A stretch of 35,464 nt of DNA from Ruminococcus sp. (GTDB lineage: Bacteria > Bacillota > Clostridia > Oscillospirales > Ruminococcaceae). Made by a program: the position numbers and the translations under genes. The stretch is taken from assembly GCA_017529875.1 (NCBI GenBank), contig JAFXNC010000040.1, positions 1 to 35,464 of the forward strand. Reading direction: 5' to 3'. Each line of letters opens with the position of its first letter. Position 1 is the stretch's first letter. The notes below the pieces were generated by a model. It was not told where the DNA came from. It worked only from the letters and a program-made list of their open reading frames with translations, and ran no database searches. Below, piece after piece: positions 1 to 8,612 of the stretch.

Positions 1-137
1 CAGAGTGCATAAATTTGACGCAGGCGGGCGAAGCGAAATTCGCTTTGCGCCCGGCAAGGAAAATTTGTGTGCTATGACGGAAAATATGCAAGCAGATGAC
101 GTGCAGAGGCGCAAGCCGCGGGTTGTGCGGTGTTGCC
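1..137. other. Intergenic, no gene; imperfect palindrome
   Basis: No credible gene is seen left of the AEC permease stop codon. The stretch holds an imperfect palindrome at 26-52 (GGGCG, AAGCGAA, then TTCGCTT and CGCCC) that resembles the perfect palindromes at 7644-7672 and 22924-22944. It has no adjacent T-run, so I do not call it a terminator. Confidence 0.5.
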
Positions 138-1019
138 TTAATACAGCTTCGTGCACACCGCCGTCAATATCGGCAGCGTGAACCCCGACAGTACCGTTGT
201 CACCGCGAAAAACTCCGAGCACCGCTCCGGCTTCTTGTCGAAAAGCACCGCAAACATCGTCCCGGTCGTCGCTACCGGACACGCCGATGCGATGGTCAGG
301 GTCATCACCACCAGCTCCGGCGCGTGAGTAAGCCTCATCAGCCCGTAGCAAGCCGCAGGCACCAGCAAAAGCTTCATCCCGCAGACAATGTATATCCCCG
401 AGTTCTGCATCGCCTTGAGAAAGTTGGTCTGCGAGGCGATCGCACCCGCTATCAGCATCGCAAGGGGCGTGTTCATCCCGGTGATGTAATCAAGGGAGGC
501 CGCCGGTACCGAGGGCAGCCGCAGTCCCGTCAGATAACAGGTCAGCCCCACTATCACCGCGATCACAGAGGGGTTCTTCAAGGCGTTGAGAAACGCCGAA
601 AGATCCCGCTTGCCCTTCATCAGCATATATCCGTGGGTCCAGACCAGCAGGTTGAACAGCGTGATGTATGCCGTAAGGTACAGCACTCCCTCCTGACCGT
701 AGATGCCGTTTATCAGCGGTATGCCGATGAAGCCGCAGTTCGAGTATATGGATGCAAAGCGCTCGATCTCGAAGTCCGGGCGCTTTTTCGGTATCAGCAG
801 CGTCGCCAGCACTATTGCCGCCGCAAAGGACAGCACCGCCAGCCCGAAGGACCATGCCAGCCCTTTGAGCAGCTTTTTGTTCAGCTCCGTCTGGTAGGAC
901 ATGAATATCAGCAGCGGGTTGACGATGTGCAGCTCCACCTTGGAAAGCTGCTTTGTGCCCTCCTTGGTGATGAGTCCTCCCAGGCCGCAGGCGCCTCCGA
1001 TCACCATTATGATGAACAT
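138..1019 (-). CDS. AEC family (auxin efflux carrier-like) permease
   Basis: Integral membrane transporter of the AEC family, the group that includes malate and malonate permeases; the substrate here is unknown. The protein is almost wholly hydrophobic, with about ten membrane segments in two halves. It has the family's conserved polar breaks: the SNCGFIGIPL stretch in the middle and ASACPVATTG near the C-terminus. The first ATG (1017-1019) lies 47 bases from the nearest ribosome site and starts inside the first membrane helix. A perfect AGGAGG at 1067-1072 sits 8 bases before an in-frame ACG (1056-1058), whose frame continues as DTALLIGKQIAI into this ORF. That would give about 306 residues with a normal family N-terminus, so the real start is probably upstream of 1019. 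It is last in the minus-strand run, 18 bases behind queH-GNAT if the ACG is used. Confidence 0.85.
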   Translation of the reverse strand: MFIIMVIGGACGLGGLITKEGTKQLSKVELHIVNPLLIFMSYQTELNKKLLKGLAWSFGLAVLSFAAAIVLATLLIPKKRPDFEIERFASIYSNCGFIGIPLINGIYGQEGVLYLTAYITLFNLLVWTHGYMLMKGKRDLSAFLNALKNPSVIAVIVGLTCYLTGLRLPSVPAASLDYITGMNTPLAMLIAGAIASQTNFLKAMQNSGIYIVCGMKLLLVPAACYGLMRLTHAPELVVMTLTIASACPVATTGTMFAVLFDKKPERCSEFFAVTTVLSGFTLPILTAVCTKLY

Positions 1020-1055
1020 TATCGCGATCTGTTTTCCGATGAGTAAAGCGGTGTC

Positions 1056-1072
1056 CGTGGTGTATTCCTCCT
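1056..1072 (-). promoter_or_regulatory. Ribosome binding site with ACG at the start position (AEC permease)
   Basis: On the minus strand AGGAGG (1067-1072) is followed after 8 bases by ACG (1056-1058), in frame with the permease. No ATG, GTG or TTG occurs in this frame between the upstream in-frame stop and 1019. Either ACG is used as a rare start or an ATG has mutated. Confidence 0.55.
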
Positions 1073-1076
1073 GTTC

Positions 1077-2177
1077 TCAGCCGAGCCTGCAAAGCATGAT
1101 GTATTCTTCTTCGTTCTCGCTGACTGTTTCAAAGCCGACCTTTCGGTACATCCTAACGGCGTAGTTGGCCTTCTGCACTGCCAGCGATGCGCAGGGATAG
1201 CCCTCACGTCTGAGCAGCATCAGCATGGCCTTCATAAGCGCCGTCCCGATGCCCCGCCCCCGGTATTCGGGGTACAGGGATATGGCGAAGGACGGCGTGT
1301 CGTCATCTATATGACCGTAGTCCTCCATTATCCGCACCCATACCGCGCCGACCACTTTGCCCTGTATCTCTGCGGCAAGGGCATAGTCCCCGCGGCGTGT
1401 GCCGAAGTCCTCCACATAGACCTGCAGCTCCGGGCGGAGTATTATATCCCGCGGGGGAACTTCGACCCCCTCCGGGATGAATATGGCCTCATAGAGAAAG
1501 TCATCCAGCAGCGGGTATTCGGTCTTATCCAGGGGGCGTATCTTATACCGCCGGGCGGCCTCCCGCTGAGAGAAGATGCACCCGCAGTAGTCCTGCCGGT
1601 AGAGCCCGTAGGTATGGGAAAGCTCGATAGAGCGCTTGTACCCCCCGCGCTTTTTCAGGTCGGCGGGGAGGGCTTTTACCTTGTATATCCCCGACAGTTC
1701 TGAGGCTATCTCATTGAGTTTCTGAGCGTTCTTGTGAGGGGATATGGACAGCGTAGTGGTGAAGTATTCATACCCCTGCTCTGCGGCGAGGGCGGCGGCC
1801 TTTTCGAGGCGCAGCCGGTAGCAGGCAAAGCATCTCTCGCCCCCCTCCGGGATATCTTCGAGACCCTTGACCGCGTCGTAAAATTCCCGGGGGTCATAGT
1901 CCGCCACGATGAGGCTCACCGGATGCTTCACCGGCAGCAGGGATATGAGCCTTTGCTGCTCGGCGGCGCGGCGGTGAAATTCCTCCGCCGGACAGATGTT
2001 GGGGTTATAGTAGAACACCGTTATCTCAAAATACTCCGAGAGGTATTCCAGCGTATAGGAGGAACAGGGCGCACAGCAGCTGTGCAAAAGCAGCCTCGGC
2101 ACTCTGCCGGAGGACTTGATGCTTTCAAGCTCCCTGTCCAGCATGAGCTGATAGTTTATCTTGGTCTGCAAGGTCAT
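1077..2177 (-). CDS. queH: Epoxyqueuosine reductase QueH fused to a GNAT acetyltransferase
   Basis: The N-terminal part (about 1-215) is QueH (DUF208), the non-cobalamin enzyme that reduces epoxyqueuosine to queuosine in tRNA. All family cysteines are present: the CC pair in SCCAPC (34, 35, 38), CFAC (116, 119) and YCGC (198, 200), together with the FYYNPNI and TTLSISPHKN family stretches. The C-terminal part (about 220-366) is a GNAT N-acetyltransferase with the acetyl-CoA loop RGRGIGTAL (306-314) and the typical NYAVRMYRKVGF helix near the end. Free QueH is usually about 200 residues, so the second domain is a true in-frame addition of about 150 residues. The start ATG overlaps the stop of the upstream EAL gene (ATGA) and has GGGAGGG immediately before it. 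The acetyl acceptor is unknown; it may be unrelated to queuosine. Confidence 0.9.
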   Translation of the reverse strand: MTLQTKINYQLMLDRELESIKSSGRVPRLLLHSCCAPCSSYTLEYLSEYFEITVFYYNPNICPAEEFHRRAAEQQRLISLLPVKHPVSLIVADYDPREFYDAVKGLEDIPEGGERCFACYRLRLEKAAALAAEQGYEYFTTTLSISPHKNAQKLNEIASELSGIYKVKALPADLKKRGGYKRSIELSHTYGLYRQDYCGCIFSQREAARRYKIRPLDKTEYPLLDDFLYEAIFIPEGVEVPPRDIILRPELQVYVEDFGTRRGDYALAAEIQGKVVGAVWVRIMEDYGHIDDDTPSFAISLYPEYRGRGIGTALMKAMLMLLRREGYPCASLAVQKANYAVRMYRKVGFETVSENEEEYIMLCRLG

Positions 2178-4222
2178 CCCTCCCGGTCAGTTTTGCCGCT
2201 GAGGCGCTTTTCAAAGTCGTCCCGGGGCATGGGCTTGGCGTAGTAGTAGCCCTGTATCATGTCGCACTCCTGCTCGGCCAGGAAATCCACCTGCTCCCTG
2301 ACCTCCACGCCCTCGGCCACGGTGCGCATATTCAGGTTGCGGGCAAGGCGTATGGCCTCGGCCACAACTATCCTGTCTCTGCCGTCCTCCGACTCACCCC
2401 GGAAGAACTCCGCATCCAGCTTCAGCACGTCCAGAGGCATATCTTTAAGGGAGTTAAGGGAGGAATATCCCGACCCGAAGTCGTCCATAGACACAGTGAA
2501 GCCGTACTCTTTGAGGCGCTTCACCGTTTCCAGCATCATCTTCTTGTCGTCGAAGAAGGCGCTCTCGGTGAGCTCTATCTCGATAAGGCCGTGGGGAGTG
2601 CCCTCGGCGTCGATTATATCCCTGATCTGCTCCGCAAGGTCTTCCTCGATGAAGTGCGCCCTCGAAACGTTCACCGACACCGGCACGCAGTTCAGCCCCG
2701 CATCCAGCCAGCGTTTCTGGTCTCTGGCGGCGTGAGCCAGCATATAGTGGTCTATCTCGGTGATGAAGCCGTTGTCCTCGAATATGGGTATGAACCGGTT
2801 AGGCGTCACGAAGCCGAACTCCGGCGACTGCCAGCGGATAAGCGCCTCTGCGCCCCGGAGCTCGTCGGTGCGGGGGTCGTACTTGGGCTGGTAGTAGACG
2901 GTGAATTCCTCGTTCTCCAAAGCGGCCTTCTGATGCTCGGTAACGGTATCTGTCCAGCGCTGCTCCTCGATGAGCTTCTCGTCGAACATGGCAGTACCGG
3001 AAGCGTCGCTGTCCAGCAGCACCTCTCTTGCGGTGCGGGCGTTGTTGTAACACTCCTCTAAGTCGAGGGTCTTTCTTCTCACAGGCTTGCCGTTGTCATC
3101 GGTGACAACGCCGATGATAAAGGAACCGATATGGAAGCTCAGCTTGTGATCGGGATTGATAGTTTCAAGCAATGCAAGGAGCTTTTCAGTGCGCTCTCTG
3201 AGCTCCTGCTCGCCGGTTATCTCCAGCAGCGCCGCGAACTCCGCAGAATCGAAGTGTGCCGCTATCTCCCGGCGGCTCAGCTGTGACCTGAGCACATCGT
3301 ATACCGCACAGAGCATCTTGTCACCCTCGTCAATGGAATGGCAGATGCAGAAGTTGAGATACTTCACGAACTGTATGCTCAGCACCGCATAAGTCTTCTT
3401 AGCGTTGAAGCGCTTTCTCACCGTGGGCTCGCCCTTGGAGAAGTAGAACACCCTGTTGTTGCCCCCGGTGACAACGTCCCGGAGGAACTGCTTCATCAGC
3501 TTGTTGCGGACTGAGATGTTGCTGATGACGTTTATTATCATCAGCACGAATATCACAAGATAGATTATAGCCACGATAGCCACTATCCTGAGGAAGGCCA
3601 TCAGGTAGTTGATGTTCACCGTCACCATGCTCTTGACGAACAGCTTTCCGCCGCCGAACAGCTCGGTGGAGATCCACACCGGCAGCCTGATGTAGGGGTC
3701 TACGCTCTCGTCGTCAGAGCCGTAGCCGGTGGTGAAGAGGCTGACGGATTCGTTGGCTTTCAGGTACTTCTCCGCCTCTTTCAGGAACTTGCCTATCTCA
3801 AAGGTAAGGGAGCCCTCGCCGTCAGGGGTCAGGACGTTGGAATCCTTATCCGGGTAGATAGTGTACTCGTTGCGGTACATAGCCGCAGTTTCGAGAGCCG
3901 CGGGAGCGCTCATGTCGCAGGTGTTCCTGCCGTAGACGAATATCTCCTCTCCCTCGGTGTTGGTTATGAAGCAGTCTATGCCGTACTTGTCGGCAAAGCC
4001 GGTGGAGCGGTTCTCCTCGTAGTCCGACTGCATTATCTGCATCATTTCCAGCTGCTCGTTTACCTTGTTGTCCACGATATAGCTGATAAAGGAGGACACG
4101 GTTATGAGCATAGCCGCAGCCAGCATAGCCGTCATCAGCAGGAACATCAGCACAGCAGTCCATATTCTCTTTTTCCTGATCTTAAGCCGTTTGCTTTTCC
4201 TTTTTATCAGCATCTTCAACAT
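2174..4222 (-). CDS. Membrane EAL-domain c-di-GMP phosphodiesterase with degenerate GGDEF domain
   Basis: A basic N-terminus is followed by membrane segment 1 (about 22-46), an extracytoplasmic sensor region of about 150 residues, membrane segment 2 (about 207-235), a degenerate GGDEF-like domain (about 260-410) and an EAL domain (about 425-670). In the GGDEF-like domain the signature is replaced by DSAEF, so cyclase activity is unlikely. The EAL domain keeps its catalytic set: EALIRW, the NVSR asparagine, ELTESAF, DDFGSGYSS, KLDAEFF, AEGVE and QGYYYAKP. It should hydrolyse c-di-GMP to pGpG in the cytoplasm in response to an external or membrane signal; the ligand is unknown. A weak AAGGG precedes the ATG, and a second Met at codon 4 (4213) has better spacing. 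It lies 7 bases after pepT and overlaps queH by 4 bases. Confidence 0.93.
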   Translation of the reverse strand: MLKMLIKRKSKRLKIRKKRIWTAVLMFLLMTAMLAAAMLITVSSFISYIVDNKVNEQLEMMQIMQSDYEENRSTGFADKYGIDCFITNTEGEEIFVYGRNTCDMSAPAALETAAMYRNEYTIYPDKDSNVLTPDGEGSLTFEIGKFLKEAEKYLKANESVSLFTTGYGSDDESVDPYIRLPVWISTELFGGGKLFVKSMVTVNINYLMAFLRIVAIVAIIYLVIFVLMIINVISNISVRNKLMKQFLRDVVTGGNNRVFYFSKGEPTVRKRFNAKKTYAVLSIQFVKYLNFCICHSIDEGDKMLCAVYDVLRSQLSRREIAAHFDSAEFAALLEITGEQELRERTEKLLALLETINPDHKLSFHIGSFIIGVVTDDNGKPVRRKTLDLEECYNNARTAREVLLDSDASGTAMFDEKLIEEQRWTDTVTEHQKAALENEEFTVYYQPKYDPRTDELRGAEALIRWQSPEFGFVTPNRFIPIFEDNGFITEIDHYMLAHAARDQKRWLDAGLNCVPVSVNVSRAHFIEEDLAEQIRDIIDAEGTPHGLIEIELTESAFFDDKKMMLETVKRLKEYGFTVSMDDFGSGYSSLNSLKDMPLDVLKLDAEFFRGESEDGRDRIVVAEAIRLARNLNMRTVAEGVEVREQVDFLAEQECDMIQGYYYAKPMPRDDFEKRLSGKTDREG

Positions 4223-4229
4223 TTCCCTT

Positions 4230-5471
4230 TTAGATCGTTTCTGCGGTCAGCGCCGTCAGCAGCTCTGCTATCTTCTCCACTGATTCGGCGCAGCAGTACT
4301 CATACCTGCCGTGGAAGTTATGTCCCCCGGCGCAAAGGTTGGGGCAGGGCAGCCCCCGCCATGAGAGGTTGGCGCCGTCGGTGCCCCCGCGTATGGGCTG
4401 TATCTCAGGCTCGATGCCGAGGGCTTTCATACAGCTCCGGGCACGCTCCACGATGAACATATTCTCCGGGTATATCTTCTCCCGCATATTGCGGTAGGTG
4501 TCCTTGATCTCAACGTTCACCGCCCCCTCGCCGTACTTTTGGCAGAGGGTATCAGCGATATCACGCATCAGCTGTTTTTTGGCCTCAAACTTCTCCCTGT
4601 CGTGGTCGCGTATCAGGTATTCTGATTCCGCGCTCTCCACGGTCCCGGTCATACACTCCAAGTGGAAGAACCCCTCATACCCCTCGGTGAGCTCCGGGCG
4701 CTCCCCGGCGGGCAGCATTGAATCAAATTCAAGGGCTATGCGGGAGGCGTTTTTCATCCTGCCCTTGGCCTCTCCGGTGTGTATGCCCACGCCCTTTACC
4801 ATGATCCTGGCGGAGGCGGCGTTAAAGCACTCATACTCCAGCTCCCCTATGGCGCCGCCGTCAACGGTATAGGCGTAGTCTGCGCCGAAGCGTTCAAGAT
4901 CGAATTTCGCAATCCCGCCGCCGATCTCCTCGTCGGGAGTAAAGGCTATCGCCACCCGGCAATGGGGCGGGGCGCCGGGAGAAAGCAGGGTCTGAGCCAT
5001 AGTCATTATCTCGGCGACGCCTGCCTTGTCGTCGGCTCCGAGAAGCGTGGTACCGTCGGTGACGATAAGGGTCTGACCGGTATAGCGGAGCATTTCGGGG
5101 TAGATCTCCGGGTCGAGGGTGATGCCCTGTTCTTCGTTTAAGATGATCCTGCCGCCGTCGTAGATCTCCACAAGGCGGGGCTCAACGTCCCTGCCGGAGG
5201 CCTCCGGGGAGGTATCGAGATGCGAGATGAACCCCACCGTCCTGCCGCTCACGCCCTCGCTGGCGGGGATATGGGCGTAGACGCAGCCGCTTTGTTCGTC
5301 GTAGGCGGCGTCCTCTGCGCCCAGGGCTTGAAGCTCCTGAGCCAGCTGTTTTGCAAAGCCGATCTGCCCCTCGGTACTGGGGAAACGACCGGCATCCTCT
5401 TTTGACTGTGTATCAATGCGCACATAGCGCAGAAAGCGCGAGACCGCGCTCTCCTGTATCATATCGTTCAT
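4230..5471 (-). CDS. pepT: Peptidase T (tripeptide aminopeptidase)
   Basis: M20 family zinc metallopeptidase that removes the N-terminal residue from tripeptides in the cytoplasm. The metal-site motifs are visible in order: ISHLDTSPEASG, GADDKAGVAEIM (bridging Asp), TPDEEIGGG (catalytic Glu pair), YTVDGG, and the C-terminal GGTDGANLS and GHNFHGRYE, which are PepT hallmarks. About 413 residues from the chosen start, the usual length. The frame is open to 5516, but that would run into dcd. The ATG at 5469-5471 begins 4 bases after the dcd stop and matches family N-termini, with a weak AAGGAT site; the ATG at 5460-5462 is an alternative. It is part of the minus-strand run between dcd and the EAL gene. 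Confidence 0.94.
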   Translation of the reverse strand: MNDMIQESAVSRFLRYVRIDTQSKEDAGRFPSTEGQIGFAKQLAQELQALGAEDAAYDEQSGCVYAHIPASEGVSGRTVGFISHLDTSPEASGRDVEPRLVEIYDGGRIILNEEQGITLDPEIYPEMLRYTGQTLIVTDGTTLLGADDKAGVAEIMTMAQTLLSPGAPPHCRVAIAFTPDEEIGGGIAKFDLERFGADYAYTVDGGAIGELEYECFNAASARIMVKGVGIHTGEAKGRMKNASRIALEFDSMLPAGERPELTEGYEGFFHLECMTGTVESAESEYLIRDHDREKFEAKKQLMRDIADTLCQKYGEGAVNVEIKDTYRNMREKIYPENMFIVERARSCMKALGIEPEIQPIRGGTDGANLSWRGLPCPNLCAGGHNFHGRYEYCCAESVEKIAELLTALTAETI

Positions 5472-5475
5472 GTTA

Positions 5476-6009
5476 TCACTTATCCTTATCCGCAAACACC
5501 CGGGAGCCGGTGGCACCGGTCTGCCCCTGATACTTGCCGTTATAGGGGTTCAGAGCGCGGTCATCCAGCTTAGCGAACACCAGCTGACCCACTCTGCGCC
5601 CGGCTTTCAGTTCAATTGCGCACCTGTTGGCATTGAACAGCTCCAAAGTTATCTCCCCCTTGAAGCCGGGGTCTACCCAGCCGGCGTTCTGGATGAACAG
5701 TCCCATGCGCCCCAGAGAGCTCCTGCCCTCCACGAAGGCCGTCAGGTCGTCGGGCAGCTCGAAGTACTCCATAGTGGTAGCAAGGACGAACTGTCCCGGC
5801 ATTATCAAATAGGTATCGGCGGTGATGGTCTTATAGTGTATCTCGCTTTCGAGGGTTATGATGCCGGAGGGTGTATCCTCCACCACGGCGAAGGTATTCC
5901 CCAGGCGTATATCTATACTGGCGGGCTGTATCTGCCCCTCAGTCAGCGGCTCGGCAACGAGGGTCCTGTCTTTGAGCATTTTGGTTATGGTCTTGTCGGA
6001 TAGTATCAT
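5476..6009 (-). CDS. dcd: dCTP deaminase (probably the bifunctional dUMP-forming type)
   Basis: Trimeric dUTPase-fold enzyme that deaminates dCTP and so feeds dTTP synthesis. Recognisable are the start MILSDKTI, QIQPASIDIRLG, the active-site block VEGRSSLGRMG and the catalytic Glu in GEITLEL. The C-terminal segment has GKYQGQTGATGSR. The AGW/DPGFKG stretch and the KYQGQ..G tail look more like the bifunctional dCTP deaminase/dUTPases of mycobacteria and archaea than the E. coli enzyme. From memory of those families I infer direct dUMP production, but this is not proven. 177 residues is normal. The start ATG has AAGGTG 8 bases upstream. yifB ends 71 bases upstream and pepT begins 4 bases downstream. 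Confidence 0.93.
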   Translation of the reverse strand: MILSDKTITKMLKDRTLVAEPLTEGQIQPASIDIRLGNTFAVVEDTPSGIITLESEIHYKTITADTYLIMPGQFVLATTMEYFELPDDLTAFVEGRSSLGRMGLFIQNAGWVDPGFKGEITLELFNANRCAIELKAGRRVGQLVFAKLDDRALNPYNGKYQGQTGATGSRVFADKDK

Positions 6010-6080
6010 TTTGATGCACCTTACTTTTTTTGATTTATCTGCACTGCCGGACGGAAATTCGCCCTTTTCTGCTTGCTTTC

Positions 6081-7607
6081 TTATTCCCAGTACTTCCTGT
6101 CAAGACTCCTGAACTGTACCGCCTGCGCAATGTGCCGCTCAGTCAGTACCTCGCTCTCGTCCATGTCAGCACAGGTCCTCGCAACCTTCAGTATCCGGTC
6201 ATATGCCCTCGCCGAAAGCCCCAGCCTGTCAAATACTCCCCTCAGCATATTCTGTGCCTTCTCGTTCATCGGACAGACTTTTTGCAGGATGTCGCTGGTT
6301 ATCCGGGCGTTGCAGGTGATCTCCGTGCCTTTGAATCGCTGGGTCTGTATGTCCCGGGCAGTCTGTACCCGCTTCCTGATCTCCGCAGAGCTTTCCTCTT
6401 TCTCCTTCGAGGACAGATCCGCAAACTCCACCGGCGCCACCTCGATATGCAGGTCGAACCGGTCAAGCAGCGGCCCTGAGACCTTGGACAGGTAGTTCTT
6501 CACCTGCTTTGGATTGCAGATGCACTTGCGGGTGGGATGCCCGAAGTACCCGCAGGGGCAGGGGTTCATGGCGGCTATCAGCATGAACGAGCATGGATAG
6601 GTGACGCTCCCCGATACCCTTGAGATAGTGACCTGTCTGTCCTCCAACGGCTGCCGGAGTATCTCTAAGGCGAGGCGGGAAAATTCCGCCAGCTCGTCCA
6701 AAAACAGCAGTCCGTTGTGCGCAAGGGATATCTCGCCGGGGCGCGGCACAGAGCCGCCTCCCGACAGTCCCGCCGCCGACACGGTATGATGCGGCGACCG
6801 GAAGGGTCTCACCGTCACAAGGGGGTTGTCCTTATTGAGCAGACCCGCCACGGAGTGGATATTGGTAGTCTCGATAGACTCCTCGAAGGTCATCTTCGGG
6901 AGTATGGATGGCATACGCTTGGCAAGCATGGACTTGCCGGAGCCGGGTGCGCCGATCATGAGGGCGTTATGACCTCCTGCGGCGGCGATCTCCAAAGCTT
7001 TCTTGGCGGTGGCCTGACCCTTTACGTCGGCGAAATCCAGGGTGCCGAAGTAATCGGGCTCCCCTATCTTAGCGCCGCTGGCAGGCACCATAACGGCCTT
7101 GCCGGAGAAGTGCAGCACCAGCTGTCCCACGCTCTCCACGCCGTAGACCTTGATCCCGTCCACGACGGCGGCCTCACGGGCGTTCTCGAAGGGGACATAG
7201 ATCTCCTCAAAGCCCATTTTCTGCGCGAGTATGGTCATAGGCAGCACGCCGGTGACTCCGCGTATCTCTCCGGAGAGGGACACCTCCCCGATGAAGGCGG
7301 CCTTATCGGTCTGCTGGGGGGTGCAGAACCCCATGACCGCGAACAGCGCCGCAGTTATGGCAAGGTCATGCACCGAGCCGGATTTTTTCTTATCGGCGGG
7401 GGCGAGGTTTATCATGATCTTCTGTGAGGGAAAGCTTATGGACGAGGAACGCAGCGCCGAGCGGATACGCTCTCTGCTCTCCCGGACTGCCGCGTCAGCC
7501 AGCCCGACTACGTCGAAGCTCTGCATCCCGCGGCTCGCCTCGATCTCCACCTCCACCGGGAAGGCATTGAGCCCCATGAGGCCCAGACTGTTTATTTTTG
7601 CAAACAT
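6081..7607 (-). CDS. YifB/ComM-like AAA+ Mg-chelatase family protein
   Basis: About 508 residues, the family norm. The N-terminal region (1-170) is a Lon-protease-like S5 fold (VVGLADAAVRESRER, INLAPADKKKSGS). It is followed by the Mg-chelatase AAA+ core with Walker A GAPGSGKSML and Walker B LLFLDELAEF. The NPCPCGYFG...CICNP cysteine cluster and GPLLDRFDLHIEV sensor region follow, then a C-terminal helical lid. ComM of Vibrio, in this family, is a hexameric helicase that aids branch migration during natural transformation; whether that applies here is inference. The frame is open to 7721, but MFAKINSLGLMG at 7607 is the conserved family start and has AAAGGA upstream. A 29-base palindrome lies between the glycosyltransferase stop and this start. 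Confidence 0.93.
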   Translation of the reverse strand: MFAKINSLGLMGLNAFPVEVEIEASRGMQSFDVVGLADAAVRESRERIRSALRSSSISFPSQKIMINLAPADKKKSGSVHDLAITAALFAVMGFCTPQQTDKAAFIGEVSLSGEIRGVTGVLPMTILAQKMGFEEIYVPFENAREAAVVDGIKVYGVESVGQLVLHFSGKAVMVPASGAKIGEPDYFGTLDFADVKGQATAKKALEIAAAGGHNALMIGAPGSGKSMLAKRMPSILPKMTFEESIETTNIHSVAGLLNKDNPLVTVRPFRSPHHTVSAAGLSGGGSVPRPGEISLAHNGLLFLDELAEFSRLALEILRQPLEDRQVTISRVSGSVTYPCSFMLIAAMNPCPCGYFGHPTRKCICNPKQVKNYLSKVSGPLLDRFDLHIEVAPVEFADLSSKEKEESSAEIRKRVQTARDIQTQRFKGTEITCNARITSDILQKVCPMNEKAQNMLRGVFDRLGLSARAYDRILKVARTCADMDESEVLTERHIAQAVQFRSLDRKYWE

Positions 7608-7643
7608 CGTTATCCATTCCTTTGTTTGATTTGAGAGACTGCG

Positions 7644-7672
7644 AGTTTGGGCGAATACTATTCGCCCAAACT
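7644..7672. repeat. Perfect palindrome between glycosyltransferase and yifB
   Basis: Perfect 14-base arms, AGTTTGGGCGAATA and its complement, around a single central base, starting 2 bases after the glycosyltransferase stop. There is no T-run on the minus strand, so it is not a standard terminator. Its core GGGCGAATA is shared, apart from one base, with the palindrome at 22924-22944. It may be a processing hairpin or a small dispersed repeat. Confidence 0.6.
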
Positions 7673-7674
7673 GA

Positions 7675-8556
7675 TCACCTGAGCTCCTCCGCCGGCAGCA
7701 CGACTTCCTCCCTGCCGGCACCCTTTTTCCTCATCCTCGTGTAGAAGCGCCGGGTGGCCTTCCAGGGCAGCAGGAACAGCATTACCTGCATGGCGCTGGG
7801 TATCAGCACATCCGCCCGGGAGCAGAAGCCGCTGCGCCGGATCATCTTCCTGACCCTGATGAAATTCCTGGTGGAGCGCAGGGACTTGCGCTTGCGGTAG
7901 TCGGCCTCGCTGATGCGGTAGCGCACCAGCACCTCCGGGATATTCCGGGCCTTGGCGCCGTTGGCCAGCATCCGCGCTGCGAACTCGTAGTCCTCGCACT
8001 CGTCCAGCTCCGCATAGCCGCCGATCTCCACGGCCTTATCCCGCCGGAAGGCCAGAGTCTGCCGGCAGAAGGGGTTGCGGCGGCGGGCGTATTTCTTTAT
8101 CTCCTTGTGTTTCAGGGGCAGCACTTTCACCCCCACGGTCTCGTTTTTATCTATGTCGTAGACCTCCGCAAAGGTGCCTATCATATCAAGGTGGGGCTTG
8201 GCAGCAAAGAGCTGCATCTGCCGCAGGCACCTGTCGGGGTAGGAGACGTCGTCGGAGTCCATGCGGACTATATAGGGGCAGGTGCAGGCCTTGATCCCCT
8301 CGTTAAGAGCGGCTGCGGCTCCGACGTGCTCGTCGATACGGACGATGCGGAACATCCTCCGATACTCCCCCTCGAAGGACTTGGCGATGATATTGAGCTC
8401 GCAGGGCAGCTGACCGTCGCAGACCAGCACGACCTCGTCCGGGGGGTAGCTTTGCTGGAGCATACTTTCGAGGCTGGAATTAAGATTTTCGGGCAATTCG
8501 CGCTCATAGACGGACATGAGCACAGAATACGGCGGCAGGGTCACGACCTTGCGCAA
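7675..8556 (-). CDS. Family 2 glycosyltransferase
   Basis: GT-A fold enzyme that transfers a sugar from a nucleotide-sugar. Early residues YSVLMSVYERELPENL and SLESMLQQSYPPDEVVLVCDG are the nucleotide-binding half. RMDSDDVSYPDR carries the DXD-type metal site, and FCRQTLAFRRD, EIGGY and DECEDYEFAARML form the acceptor half with the catalytic ED. A basic C-terminal tail follows. It resembles capsule or cell-wall polysaccharide transferases; the acceptor is unknown. The frame is open to a GTG at 8601, but that codon lies next to the predicted transcription start. The TTG at 8554-8556 lies 11 bases after GGAGG (8568-8572), so I prefer it, giving about 293 residues. First gene of the minus-strand run. 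Confidence 0.85.
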   Translation of the reverse strand: MRKVVTLPPYSVLMSVYERELPENLNSSLESMLQQSYPPDEVVLVCDGQLPCELNIIAKSFEGEYRRMFRIVRIDEHVGAAAALNEGIKACTCPYIVRMDSDDVSYPDRCLRQMQLFAAKPHLDMIGTFAEVYDIDKNETVGVKVLPLKHKEIKKYARRRNPFCRQTLAFRRDKAVEIGGYAELDECEDYEFAARMLANGAKARNIPEVLVRYRISEADYRKRKSLRSTRNFIRVRKMIRRSGFCSRADVLIPSAMQVMLFLLPWKATRRFYTRMRKKGAGREEVVLPAEELR

Positions 8557-8612
8557 AGCTCTCACTTCCTCCCCTTCAAAAGTACCGGCTGAAAAATGCA
8601 CATACTACATAT

